Both the position numbers and the translations under genes were made by a program. The notes beneath the pieces were generated by a model that was not told the origin of the DNA, made no database searches, and saw only the letters and a program-made list of their open reading frames with translations. A stretch of 41,444 bases of DNA from Sterolibacterium sp. (GTDB lineage: Bacteria > Pseudomonadota > Gammaproteobacteria > Burkholderiales > Rhodocyclaceae): contig JAGOSV010000017.1 in assembly GCA_018062105.1 (NCBI GenBank), forward strand, positions 1-41,444, in the 5' to 3' direction. Position 1 is the first letter of the stretch, and every line of letters starts with the position of its first letter. Below, piece by piece: positions 24,196 to 32,723 of this stretch.

Positions 24196-26349
24196 ATGTC
24201 GATGACGCTAACCGAAGAACAGAACCACGCACTGGAAGCCATCCGTGCCTTCATGCTGGACGAAACCCGTGATGCCTTCATCCTGCGAGGCAGCGCAGGT
24301 ACCGGCAAGACCACGCTGATTGCCCGCCTGGTCGATGCCCTCGAGGAAATGAACAAGACCTATGCTCTGCTGGCCCCCACTGGCCGGGCGGCGCGCATCT
24401 TGGGCAGCAAGATAAAAGGCAGAACCCCGGCAACCACAATCCACGCCTGCATTTATCTCCTGGATAAATTCATCGTCGTGGAAGAAGCATCAAGTGCCAA
24501 TGATCCCGGCATAAGAATGATCTTTCCGTGCAGAAAAGATGAATCTCTACTCTCCCTGTTGATCGTCGATGAATCCTCCATGGTCGGCGACAAGGAAATC
24601 CAGGGGGATGTCATCCGCTTTGGCAGCGGCAGGCTGCTGCATGACCTGATCCAGTATGCCCGTTCGAACCGCCCCGGCCACAACGAGGCCCCGCTGATCA
24701 AACTATTATTCGTCGGCGACCCGGCGCAGCTCCCCCCCATTGGCGAAAACGACTCGCCTGCGCTGTCTGACGACTATCTGAGCAAGACCTACGGTCTGCA
24801 GGTAGACAGTTTTGACCTCACCACCGTCATGCGTCAGGCCAAAGGCAACCACATTCTTGACCGCGCCACCGAGCTGCGCGGCACCCTGCTGAAAAACTGC
24901 TTCAACACCTTTTCACTGCAACCCTACGGACAGGACATCGAAAAAGTCACCCCCAACCAGGCCATCAGCCAGATCGTACAAAACCTGAAAGACCAACGGC
25001 AGCCCAGTGTCGCCATTGTGCATTCCAACAAAGCGGCACTGGAATACAACCGCAGCATCCGCGACCATCTATGGGGGGATGCCAACCTGCCGATACAGAT
25101 CGGCGATATCTTGCTGATCAATCGCAACAACCATGTCCAAGGCTTCAACAACGGAGACCTGGTCAGAGTGACAGCCGTTGCACAAACGCCAGAGCAGAGC
25201 TACGAAGCACTCAAAGGCCAGAAAGAACGGGTGCTGCTCTCCTTTCGCAAACTCACTGTGGCCTATCGCGAAGCCAATGGAGAAGTCACACGCAAACCCG
25301 TCCTGGTGCTGGAAAACCTGCTGAACTCACCCGAGCGCGAAATACAACCACTGGAACAACGTGCCCTGCTGGTTCATTTCCGCAAGCGGCACTCAGGACT
25401 CGATCCAAAATCCAACGAATTCCGCCAGACCATCAAGGACGACCCATACTTCAACGCGCTACAGGTCAAATACGGCTATGCCATGACCTGCCACAAGGCC
25501 CAGGGTGGAGAATGGGACACGGCCATCGTGGACTTTTCTTCCATGAGCGGCGGCCGGAACAACGAAAATTTCTTTCGCTGGGCCTATACCGCCATCACCC
25601 GCGCTTCCCGGTGCCTCATGGTCGTCAGCCCGCCGGAGTTCAGCCCGACCAGTGGCATCAACTGGAGCAACAGCAAGGGAAATGAACCGACGACTTCGGA
25701 CACACTCTCACCCCAACCTGCCCTTGAAGAATTACAGGCCGATGCAGACTGGCAACGCTACTACTTCACGCCGGAAATGGCCCCCCTCATGCACCTGCAC
25801 CAGCGACTGCGCAGCGTCTGGGGTATGCAAGACATTGCGGTGGAACAATTACAACACCTCCAATACTGCGAACGCTACACCTTGACGCGCCACGACTGCC
25901 GCGCTGTGGTGCAGTACTGGTACAACGGCAAATACAAGCCCAGCCGGGCAAACGCCGTACCAGGTGCCGGATTCGACCCCCAACTCGCCAATGACGCCTT
26001 GCTTTCCCTTCAGTCCCTCATCAACACCCCGGATGCAACACAGCCGACAAACGGTGCGCAATCCCCCCTGCAGAAGAGCCCGCCTGAAGACCCGTTCATA
26101 GCCGGCTTCCTGGCCCAGATCGATGCCGCGCTCACCGGCACAGGTATCCAGCGTACAGCGCACAAATCCATGCCCTACCGTCTGCGTGTGCAACTCGCCG
26201 ATGCAACTCGACGCGCAGAGATCGACTTCTCCTACAACGGCAAGCAGCAATGGACTTCGGCACTGGAAGTCGGCGGGCTGGGCAGCAGCCGCGGGCTGCT
26301 CGAAGAAATCAAGCATCGGATGGACGGACAAGGAGATCAGCCGCAATGA
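24196..26349 (+). CDS. RecD-like superfamily 1 ATP-dependent DNA helicase
   Basis: This protein has 717 aa from ATG 24196 (MSMTLTEEQNHALEAIRAF). Motif I is RGSAGTGKTT (31–40), motif Ia is LLAPTGRAARIL, motif II is LLIVDESSMV, motif III is LLFVGDPAQLPPIG, and the late motifs are YGYAMTCHKAQGGEWDTAIV and FFRWAYTAITRASRCLMVV. This is the RecD/TraA/Pif1-like 1B layout with a UvrD-C2 end. A C-terminal extension of about 190 residues has no recognised helicase motif. The longer frame is rejected because it runs antisense-like through the ssb 3' end. It overlaps the TPR/OB-like gene by 4 nt (ATGA), so the two are a functional pair. A role in DNA repair or phage defence is inference. Confidence 0.88.
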   Translation: MSMTLTEEQNHALEAIRAFMLDETRDAFILRGSAGTGKTTLIARLVDALEEMNKTYALLAPTGRAARILGSKIKGRTPATTIHACIYLLDKFIVVEEASSANDPGIRMIFPCRKDESLLSLLIVDESSMVGDKEIQGDVIRFGSGRLLHDLIQYARSNRPGHNEAPLIKLLFVGDPAQLPPIGENDSPALSDDYLSKTYGLQVDSFDLTTVMRQAKGNHILDRATELRGTLLKNCFNTFSLQPYGQDIEKVTPNQAISQIVQNLKDQRQPSVAIVHSNKAALEYNRSIRDHLWGDANLPIQIGDILLINRNNHVQGFNNGDLVRVTAVAQTPEQSYEALKGQKERVLLSFRKLTVAYREANGEVTRKPVLVLENLLNSPEREIQPLEQRALLVHFRKRHSGLDPKSNEFRQTIKDDPYFNALQVKYGYAMTCHKAQGGEWDTAIVDFSSMSGGRNNENFFRWAYTAITRASRCLMVVSPPEFSPTSGINWSNSKGNEPTTSDTLSPQPALEELQADADWQRYYFTPEMAPLMHLHQRLRSVWGMQDIAVEQLQHLQYCERYTLTRHDCRAVVQYWYNGKYKPSRANAVPGAGFDPQLANDALLSLQSLINTPDATQPTNGAQSPLQKSPPEDPFIAGFLAQIDAALTGTGIQRTAHKSMPYRLRVQLADATRRAEIDFSYNGKQQWTSALEVGGLGSSRGLLEEIKHRMDGQGDQPQ

Positions 26350-27782
26350 GCTCGAAGGAAATCTTTGAACTACGCAAAAGCGGAAAAACAGAAGAAGCCC
26401 TTGCTCTGGCCCGGGCCAAACATGCCGAGCATGCCGATGACCTATGGTTCCAGCGTGCCTATGGCTGGGCCTTGTTTGACCAGATCAAAAAACTGGTTAC
26501 CGAACATGAAGCCAACAAACTTTCCATCGGTGCGCTGAACACCCGACTGACCCCACTCATGCGCGAATTCGCTCACATGGCGAGCCACTTGCGCGGTGAC
26601 CTGGTTTTTTCACAACTCCTGCGCCAGGCCGGCAAGGTCGCAAAAGTCTGGCACGACTTCCTCAAGTTCGCGCGCTGGGCCGGCATCGACGACTTTTCCG
26701 AGGAAGACAAAAAACCCTACGTCACGGACGATGGCAAAAAGCTGGACAGTCTGCAAAAAAGCTTCATCCGCGCCATCTGCCGCGAAACGGCCAGCCACGC
26801 CGCCCTTCCCGATGCCGACCCCAAACTGCTCGACTGGGGAAAGGACATCCTCAACAAGGCCCTGGCACAAAACCCCAACGACCAATGGCTCAATTATTAC
26901 CAGAGCAAGCTGCACCTCGCACAAGGCAAGGCCGACGACGCAATTCAAAGTCTCATACCGATATTGCGCCGTCAGCCCCGTGCCGCCTGGCCCTGGGCAC
27001 AACTGGGCGAAATCCTTGCCCCAACCCGCCCACAGGACGCCCTGACCTGCCTGGCCCACGCCACCCAGCTCGCCCGTGAAGAACAGGAAGTCGGCCGCGT
27101 TCGCATCCACCTGGCACAACTCCTAACCAGGGCCGGTCGCCACAACGAAGCTGCCGAGCAAACCCGCCTGGCCCTGCAGTACCGCGAAACCAATGGCTAC
27201 AAGCTTCCCGCCGAGCTGCAACAGCTACTGGACAGCAACGAATACCAGCAGGCAGTAGCCAACAACGCCTTGCAGCCTCTGCCCAAAATGCAGAAAGCCG
27301 CCCAAACCCTGCTGGAAGAACTGGACCCGCGCAAACTGAACTACACCACCGGCGTCATCGACCACATCAACACCGCCAAATCACTCAGCTTCGTTGCCAC
27401 CGGCCACAACAGCGGCATCCCCCTGTCGCACCGGAAATTTTCCAAGGTGGCCAAGCTCCCTCCGGGCACCCTGGTCGATATCGGTCAAGCCGAAGCCGAT
27501 GGCCCGGCCGAAGACTGGCGGCTATCTGCGGCAAAAGCACTGCCGGATCTTTGTGAAAACTTCAGCGGCAACCTCGAACGCCATCAAGGCAAGGACTTTG
27601 CCTTCATCAACATCGGTGAAACCAGGATTTTTGTCCCACCAGAGCTGGCAGCCGATTTCTCCACCGACAAGCACCACCCAGTCACCTGCATCGCCATCAA
27701 GCGCACCGACAAGCAAGGGCGGACCGGCTGGCGTTGCGTCCGTCTGATCAACGTGGATGACGCCACCCGGCAAAGCCCCTGA
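26346..27782 (+). CDS. TPR protein with OB/cold-shock-like C-terminus, partner of the helicase
   Basis: This protein has 478 aa from ATG 26346 (MSSKEIFELRKSGKTEEALA). The N-terminal region is helical with a TPR-like first pair (EALALARAKHAEHADDLWFQ). A clearer TPR solenoid covers about 180–300 (NPNDQWLNYYQSKLHLAQGK and WPWAQLGEILAPTRPQDALT). The last 130 residues are beta-rich; GVIDHINTAKSLSFVATGHN and DFAFINIGETRIFVPPELA recall S1/CSD-type OB folds. A combination of helicase with TPR plus S1/CSD-like domains has been described for TOTE-type conflict systems; I note this resemblance from memory without certainty. The 4-nt overlap with the helicase gene indicates a shared job. Confidence 0.65.
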   Translation: MSSKEIFELRKSGKTEEALALARAKHAEHADDLWFQRAYGWALFDQIKKLVTEHEANKLSIGALNTRLTPLMREFAHMASHLRGDLVFSQLLRQAGKVAKVWHDFLKFARWAGIDDFSEEDKKPYVTDDGKKLDSLQKSFIRAICRETASHAALPDADPKLLDWGKDILNKALAQNPNDQWLNYYQSKLHLAQGKADDAIQSLIPILRRQPRAAWPWAQLGEILAPTRPQDALTCLAHATQLAREEQEVGRVRIHLAQLLTRAGRHNEAAEQTRLALQYRETNGYKLPAELQQLLDSNEYQQAVANNALQPLPKMQKAAQTLLEELDPRKLNYTTGVIDHINTAKSLSFVATGHNSGIPLSHRKFSKVAKLPPGTLVDIGQAEADGPAEDWRLSAAKALPDLCENFSGNLERHQGKDFAFINIGETRIFVPPELAADFSTDKHHPVTCIAIKRTDKQGRTGWRCVRLINVDDATRQSP

Positions 27783-27786
27783 AGCA

Positions 27787-28098
27787 TCACACCATCTTGA
27801 TGATCAGCCGCTTGCCACAGGCATGTGCATACTTCCGTAGCGTAGCGAAAGAAGGGGAATGGCTTTCGCTACGCATCGAGGCTTCCAGCCGAGAGATGGC
27901 ACTTTTAGTCGTACCCATGCGGGCGGCAACTTCCTCCTGGGTCAGCCCCGCTTCCTTGCGCGCCAGCAATAGTTCGCTGATCGCGGTGTATTCCTCTTCC
28001 AAGCCCTCCCAGGCCGCCTTGAAACCAGGCCGTTGCATGGCGCGAGCAAGCTCCACTTTGCCATCCAGAGGAATTGGATTGTAGCCATCATTATCCAT
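27787..28098 (-). CDS. XRE-type antitoxin (HigA-like)
   Basis: In this 103-aa protein the helix-turn-helix lies in the second half: LLLARKEAGLTQEEVAARMG, then TTKSAISRLEASM, and it ends in a short tail (YAHACGKRLIIKMV). This is the Cro/CI-type fold found in HigA-like antitoxins. The start at 28098 overlaps the end of the toxin gene by 8 nt, and toxin-before-antitoxin order is typical of higBA. It should neutralise the toxin and repress the shared promoter upstream of 28426. Confidence 0.88.
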   Translation of the reverse strand: MDNDGYNPIPLDGKVELARAMQRPGFKAAWEGLEEEYTAISELLLARKEAGLTQEEVAARMGTTKSAISRLEASMRSESHSPSFATLRKYAHACGKRLIIKMV

Positions 28099-28426
28099 GT
28101 CTAATCTCCTTGAGCCGCTTGCGGGCAGTTTTGAGTTCATGGGCCGGTGTTTCCGGCGTTTTCTTGATAAAACTATGCAAGATGACAATCTGGCGACCGA
28201 CCATGGTGCAGTAAAAGGCTCGACCAATACCTTCGCCCCCTTCGCCACCCCTACAGCGCAGCTCGAACAAGCCTTCACCCATCGCACGCGAGTGAGGTAA
28301 GCGAAGATCGGCACCGTGATCCTCCATGAGACTCACCAAGCGCAGAAAATCGGCGTAAATACCCACTGGCCATTCAGTAATTTCACGTTGGACACGCTCG
28401 TTGAAGTAATGGACCGACCAGTTCAT
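28091..28426 (-). CDS. RelE/HigB-type mRNA interferase toxin
   Basis: This 111-aa protein belongs to the phage-derived Gp49/HigB-like branch of the RelE superfamily: FNERVQREITEWPVGIYADF, GLFELRCRGGEGGEGIGRAF, then RQIVILHSFIKKTPETPAHE. The ELR...R...Y/F...ILH.F.KK..KTP pattern is diagnostic. The C-terminus (TARKRLKEIRHG) is basic. It is expected to cleave mRNA on the ribosome. It is paired with the XRE antitoxin downstream. The pair separates the helicase/TPR genes from the CRISPR adaptation genes. Confidence 0.9.
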   Translation of the reverse strand: MNWSVHYFNERVQREITEWPVGIYADFLRLVSLMEDHGADLRLPHSRAMGEGLFELRCRGGEGGEGIGRAFYCTMVGRQIVILHSFIKKTPETPAHELKTARKRLKEIRHG

Positions 28427-28719
28427 GGCCGAATGTTAGCCTTTACGCTAACTTTCGGCAAACCAGGCAAGGAAGATGTGGTCATCACCGCGGCGGATCT
28501 GCCGAAGGCAAAGCGGGCAGAGAACAAACAAGGAAAACAGGAAAAATAGGGATAGTGACCACTACGCCCGCCCATGAAGGACAAACAGCGTGTCAACCCG
28601 GTTTCAGATTGAAAATCCCCCAGTCTTCGTCGTTGCATGATTGAGGACCGCTCACTCAGTACCTCGACTAAAGGGTTAAAGCAGCGTACTGAAGCCAACC
28701 GCCGACACGGAGCTCTGCC

Positions 28720-29031
28720 ATGGACGACGCCACCCAAGGAATCCCCCCTTCGCCCAGCACCCGCCCCCTGCTGGTCAGTTACGACATCTCCGACGACAAG
28801 CGGCGCAACCGTCTGCACCGGCTGCTCAGTGCCTATGGCGAGCCCATGCACGAATCCGTCTTTCTCTGCTGGCTCAATCCGCAACAACAACAACGACTAC
28901 AAATCGAGCTAGACCACTTTTCCGCCAAAGAACACCCCGGCGAAGAACGTATTGCCTGCATCGAAGCCCGCCCAACCGGCCCCCTGGCCAATGCCAACGG
29001 CCAGACCACAGAAGACTGGATAATCTCATGA
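28720..29031 (+). CDS. cas2: CRISPR-associated endonuclease Cas2
   Basis: This 103-aa protein has a short extra N-terminus (about 14 residues) before the ferredoxin-like fold: RPLLVSYDISDDKRRNRLHR with the Asp at beta-1 (Asp22), then AYGEPMHESVFLCWLNPQQQ. It forms a complex with Cas1 during spacer integration. The gene overlaps cas1 by 4 nt (ATGA), so the two are coupled. The order cas2–cas1 is less common than cas1–cas2. Confidence 0.92.
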   Translation: MDDATQGIPPSPSTRPLLVSYDISDDKRRNRLHRLLSAYGEPMHESVFLCWLNPQQQQRLQIELDHFSAKEHPGEERIACIEARPTGPLANANGQTTEDWIIS

Positions 29032-29999
29032 CCCAATGCCTCTATATCGACCGGCACGGCACCCGCATCGGCCATGTCCACGGCCGCCTGACCCTCCAGG
29101 CACCCGAAGGCGAAGAACAAAGCCTGCCCAGTGCCCAGATCGAACAGATCATCATCCTCGGCCAGACCCATTTCACCCACACCGCCATCAGCGGGCTGCT
29201 CAAATCCGGCATCCCGGTCATCTTCTCCAGCCACCACGGCGGCTACCGGGGCAGCCTCACAAGCAGCGGCGGCTACCAGATCCAGCGGCGCATCGCCCAA
29301 TACGACGCCATGCGGCAAAGTGCGGACTGCGTCCTGCTCGCCCGCGAACTCATCAAAGCCAAGCTGCGAGGCCATGCCCGGCTACTGCAACGCTGGAACC
29401 TCCAGCCCGCCAAAGAAATTCTCACCGCCCTGATGGCCTGCCGCCACTGCGACGAACTCAATGCCTTACGCGGCTACGAAGGGCTGGGCGCGCGCGGGTT
29501 TTTCGCCGGGCTAAGAACACACTTGGCCGACAGCCCATTCCCCTTCCAGGAAAGACGCCGTCGGCCACCGCCAGACCCCGCCAACGCCCTGCTCTCCCTT
29601 GGCTACACCCTGCTAGGCAACGAAATCGAAGTCGGCCTGCAAGCCTGCGGGCTGGACCCGGCGGGCGGCTTTCTCCATCCACCAGAAAACGGCCGTCCCA
29701 CGCTCATCATGGACCTGGTCGAACCCATGCGCCCCCTGGTTGACCGATTCTGCGCCCGACTGCTTCGCAACGAACTCAGCCCCGAAGATTTCGAACAGCA
29801 AGTCGAACGCTGCCAGCTCAGAGACGGCCAGCGCGGCAAAGTCTATCGCGCCTGGGAAACCCTGCTGGACAGCCAAACCCGCTGGCGCGGAGAGAGTACC
29901 ACCTGGCGGCGGCTCATACACCTCCAACCCCGCGAACTCGCCCGCTGGCTGGACGGACAAATTCAACAGCCCCGCTTCTGGTATCTTGACGCACCCTGA
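29028..29999 (+). CDS. cas1: CRISPR-associated integrase Cas1
   Basis: This 323-aa protein has the N-terminal beta domain TQCLYIDRHGTRIGHVHGRL, PSAQIEQIIILGQ and GIPVIFSSHHGGYRGSL. The helical catalytic domain carries the expected metal ligands: Glu151 (NALRGYEGLGARGFF), His217 (GGFLHPPENGRP) and Asp229/Glu232 (LIMDLVEPMRPL). It integrates prespacers at the leader–repeat boundary. A leader copy and degenerate repeat directly follow it. No reverse transcriptase is fused, so acquisition from DNA is expected. Confidence 0.97.
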   Translation: MTQCLYIDRHGTRIGHVHGRLTLQAPEGEEQSLPSAQIEQIIILGQTHFTHTAISGLLKSGIPVIFSSHHGGYRGSLTSSGGYQIQRRIAQYDAMRQSADCVLLARELIKAKLRGHARLLQRWNLQPAKEILTALMACRHCDELNALRGYEGLGARGFFAGLRTHLADSPFPFQERRRRPPPDPANALLSLGYTLLGNEIEVGLQACGLDPAGGFLHPPENGRPTLIMDLVEPMRPLVDRFCARLLRNELSPEDFEQQVERCQLRDGQRGKVYRAWETLLDSQTRWRGESTTWRRLIHLQPRELARWLDGQIQQPRFWYLDAP

Positions 30000-30043
30000 G
30001 AAAAGAATGCTAAACTGCCCCGCACGCTGTAGAAGCACCATGT

Positions 30044-30228
30044 TCTTTGACAATCAAGCCGTTAGCAGCAAAACCTCGAAAGAAGGTTATCGCCGCAAAC
30101 CCATGCTGTTGATTCATTGGCAGAAAATTTTTTCTGTCCATGCCGCTCGGATATCCGGAGCTTTTTGTCACCCCCTTTGCCGTCCACGCCTTCCCAGCCC
30201 TTATCCCACAAGGCTTCCCAAGGCCAGA
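30044..30228 (+). promoter_or_regulatory. CRISPR leader, duplicated copy (A)
   Basis: About 185 bp, close to identical to the leader at 41029–41214. It shares TTGACA (30047–30052), AAACCTCGAAAGAAGG, TTGATTCATTGGCAGAAAAT and the last 90 bases up to the repeat. The -10 position reads CAAAAC here against TAAAAC in the other copy, so this promoter may be weaker. It lies just after cas1 and in front of a degenerate repeat. Confidence 0.82.
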
Positions 30229-30266
30229 GTCCGGACGGCCCGCCCGCTGATAGGGGCTTTGTGCAC
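30229..30266 (+). CRISPR. Vestigial first repeat of a decayed array
   Basis: This 38-bp sequence matches the active 36-bp repeat for the first 26 bases, then has one extra G and an extra C (GGGGCTTTGTGCAC against GGGCTTTGTGAC). It follows leader copy A at exactly the position of a first repeat. No regular repeat–spacer succession follows; the next 120 bp (30267–30384) look like remnants of a mobile element (GGGGTCAGGTCTTGCAATCA). Confidence 0.8.
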
Positions 30267-30384
30267 GGGGTCAGGTCTTGCAATCACGCAACCCAAGCAA
30301 GAGGCGGCAGAACGCTTGCACATCAAGCTACGACTATGCTCGGACGTAAGACTGACCCGTTTTATGCAGTATTGAGTCTTTCGC

Positions 30385-30503
30385 GTCATTGCGGGCTCGA
30401 CCCGCAATCTTTCGCACGCAGCTCGCAATCTTTCGTCCGTGGGTTGTAGGGGCGAAACATCTTTCGCCCAGGGTTGGAGATTGCGGGTCAAGCCCGCAAT
30501 GAC
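30385..30503. repeat. REPIN-like element (two inverted REP sequences)
   Basis: The 26-bp left arm (GTCATTGCGGGCTCGACCCG...) and right arm (30478–30503) are inverted copies with one mismatch. Each arm is itself a GC-rich palindrome. The interior carries another hairpin (GGGCGAAA/TTTCGCCC). This is the REPIN plan, spread by REP-associated Y1 transposases, none of which is in the window. A lone partial REP lies at 31579–31594. Confidence 0.78.
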
Positions 30504-30520
30504 AAGGCATGGTGGTCGGG

Positions 30521-30556
30521 GGCCAGGCAGCCCGCCCGCTGATGAGGCTTGTGGTC
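30521..30556 (+). CRISPR. Second degenerate repeat of the decayed array
   Basis: Aligned with the 36-bp repeat, 26 of 36 positions match, including an uninterrupted CCCGCCCGCTGAT core. It lies 255 bp after the first vestigial repeat in the same orientation. The REPIN element falls between them, which suggests an array broken by repeat insertion. Confidence 0.5.
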
Positions 30557-30609
30557 GCAAAGGCGGGCTTGCCTGTACAGACAGGCGCATTTGCGGCAAG
30601 CCTGGGTTT

Positions 30610-31406
<797 letters not shown>

Positions 31407-31496
31407 TCACTTCCATTTCATCCGTTGAACGGGTTGAGTATAGCAATCCACACTCCGTAGCGACAACGTCATTACGCACCCCTCTAATGAAACGGG

Positions 31497-31574
31497 AATG
31501 AAACGGGGACAGACCACGGCTTTTATCCCCTACCTCTTCCGAAGCCACCTGCATTGAGCGCAGCGTTTAGTCTT
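31497..31574 (+). repeat. 78-bp direct repeat, copy 1
   Basis: Starts AATGAAACGGGGACAGACCA and ends in GAGCGCAGCG plus TTTAGTCTT. It matches 32521–32598 with a few substitutions and single-base gaps. The GGGACAGACCACG core is a type of sequence seen near Y1-transposase elements. The two copies bracket the DinJ-like and HicAB genes. Confidence 0.82.
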
Positions 31575-31812
31575 TCGCGTCATTGCGGGCTCGATGTGCG
31601 CAAGCAATCTCATCGGCCTCGGCCATCGCTGTGCGCGTTTCCGCATTCGGCACACGCAGCGCGAACGGCAGTTCCTTGTCGGCGACGACACGGGCCAGGA
31701 ACACGCGGACCGCTTCGGAGACGGTCAGACCCATCGAGGCCAGCGTTTCCGCAGCCCGCACCTTGACATTCTCGTCCACGCGGACATGAACCATGGTAGT
31801 GGCAGCAGCCAT
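31567..31812 (-). CDS. Orphan RelB/DinJ-family antitoxin, C-terminus replaced by REP
   Basis: This 81-aa protein has the ribbon-helix-helix part MVHVRVDENVKVRAAETLAS, MGLTVSEAVRVFLARVV and LPFALRVPNAETRTAMAEAD, typical of DinJ. The usual C-terminus and the downstream YafQ/RelE toxin are missing. The last residues (IACAHRARNDAKD) are encoded by a REP-like sequence (31579–31594) and by the 78-bp repeat end. The gene is probably a truncated remnant of a toxin–antitoxin pair. ATG 31812 begins the domain. Confidence 0.75.
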   Translation of the reverse strand: MAAATTMVHVRVDENVKVRAAETLASMGLTVSEAVRVFLARVVADKELPFALRVPNAETRTAMAEADEIACAHRARNDAKD

Positions 31813-31893
31813 GACGGCCTCCTGTTGCGATTGATTGAGATACTTTGATGCCGTCCGGGTGCAATCGCAAAGCGGCACAGGGCAGTCGCGACT

Positions 31894-32283
31894 TCAGCCT
31901 TCCCGCATTTCCCGTTCGGCTGCTTTGGCGAGAAATCCGGAACGGCTTAGGTGGTGGGCCTTGGCATAGTTGTCGATACGGGCCACCAGGTGTCCAGGCA
32001 AAGAAATGTTGAGACGCACGGGCTGGTTACGAATCCTGGTCAGGTCGATTTCGACCAGCATCCAATACCCCCCTTTGAAGCGCTCATCAGTGATCCAGTT
32101 TTCCGGTGCCGACGGAGTGGGTATCTCGATATCCTCGCCCTCAAAATGCACCTCAACCGCCTCTTGAGCCATGCGAGGCAGATCGGCCAGATCGTCCGCT
32201 GCCGAAAAGCAACCGGGAAAGTCAGGAAACGTCATTCCGTAAGCACTGCCTTCGTCCTTGTGCACATAGACCGGGTACAACAT
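31894..32283 (-). CDS. hicB: HicB antitoxin
   Basis: This antitoxin has about 129 aa. The N-terminal HicB fold is YPVYVHKDEGSAYGMTFPDF and PGCFSAADDLADLPRMAQEA. The C-terminal ribbon-helix-helix (VRLNISLPGHLVARIDNYAK, AHHLSRSGFLAKAAEREM) binds DNA. ATG 32283 is preferred because GGAGGTG lies five bases before it; a GTG at 32289 is the alternative. It is coupled to hicA with a 2-nt gap, toxin first. Confidence 0.93.
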   Translation of the reverse strand: MLYPVYVHKDEGSAYGMTFPDFPGCFSAADDLADLPRMAQEAVEVHFEGEDIEIPTPSAPENWITDERFKGGYWMLVEIDLTRIRNQPVRLNISLPGHLVARIDNYAKAHHLSRSGFLAKAAEREMREG

Positions 32284-32285
32284 AG

Positions 32286-32474
32286 TCACCTCCAGTTCCA
32301 GCCGGCTTGACGGTAGATGTTGCGCAGCGTACCGATAGCCATATCTTTGCGCGGGTGCGGCACCACCACATGGCCGGGATAGACAGGATGCTTGAATTTC
32401 AAGTGGCCACCTTTGCCACCCACATGCTGCCAGCCCTCGGATTCCAGTCGTTTAATGATATCCGCACTTTTCAT
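32286..32474 (-). CDS. hicA: HicA mRNA interferase toxin
   Basis: This 62-aa protein has the double-stranded-RNA-binding-like fold of HicA: MKSADIIKRLESEGWQHVGG, KGGHLKFKHPVYPGHVVVPH (catalytic His in GGHLKF), then PRKDMAIGTLRNIYRQAGW. ATG 32474 is chosen; the longer frame adds an unusual MVCIVTQ. It cleaves mRNA when free of HicB. It lies immediately inside the second 78-bp repeat. Confidence 0.93.
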   Translation of the reverse strand: MKSADIIKRLESEGWQHVGGKGGHLKFKHPVYPGHVVVPHPRKDMAIGTLRNIYRQAGWNWR

Positions 32475-32520
32475 TTGTGTAACTATACACACCATGATTG
32501 GCCCGTCAATAAGACCAAAG

Positions 32521-32598
32521 AATGAAACGGGGCCAGACCACGGCTTTTATCCCCTGCTACTTCCGAAGCTCACCTGCATTGAGCGCAGCGTTAGTCTT
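32521..32598 (+). repeat. 78-bp direct repeat, copy 2
   Basis: Second copy of the sequence at 31497–31574, same orientation. The 125 bp that follow (32599–32723) show no gene and should hold the cas6 promoter. Confidence 0.82.
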
Positions 32599-32723
32599 CC
32601 GACATCCTGCGTCTGCTGTGCATTCATTCACGCGGACTGGCATATTGGTATGGTATGTTTCGACATTCTTCGATGTCATTCAAGCCGTTTTGAAAATCAC
32701 GGAACTTCCGGCGTTGACCGGGC

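Noticed and set aside
30557-30609. Further CRISPR repeats after the second degenerate copy
   Set aside because: The sequence shows only a short hairpin (GCCTGT/ACAGGC) near the end of the acetyltransferase gene and no match to the repeat.
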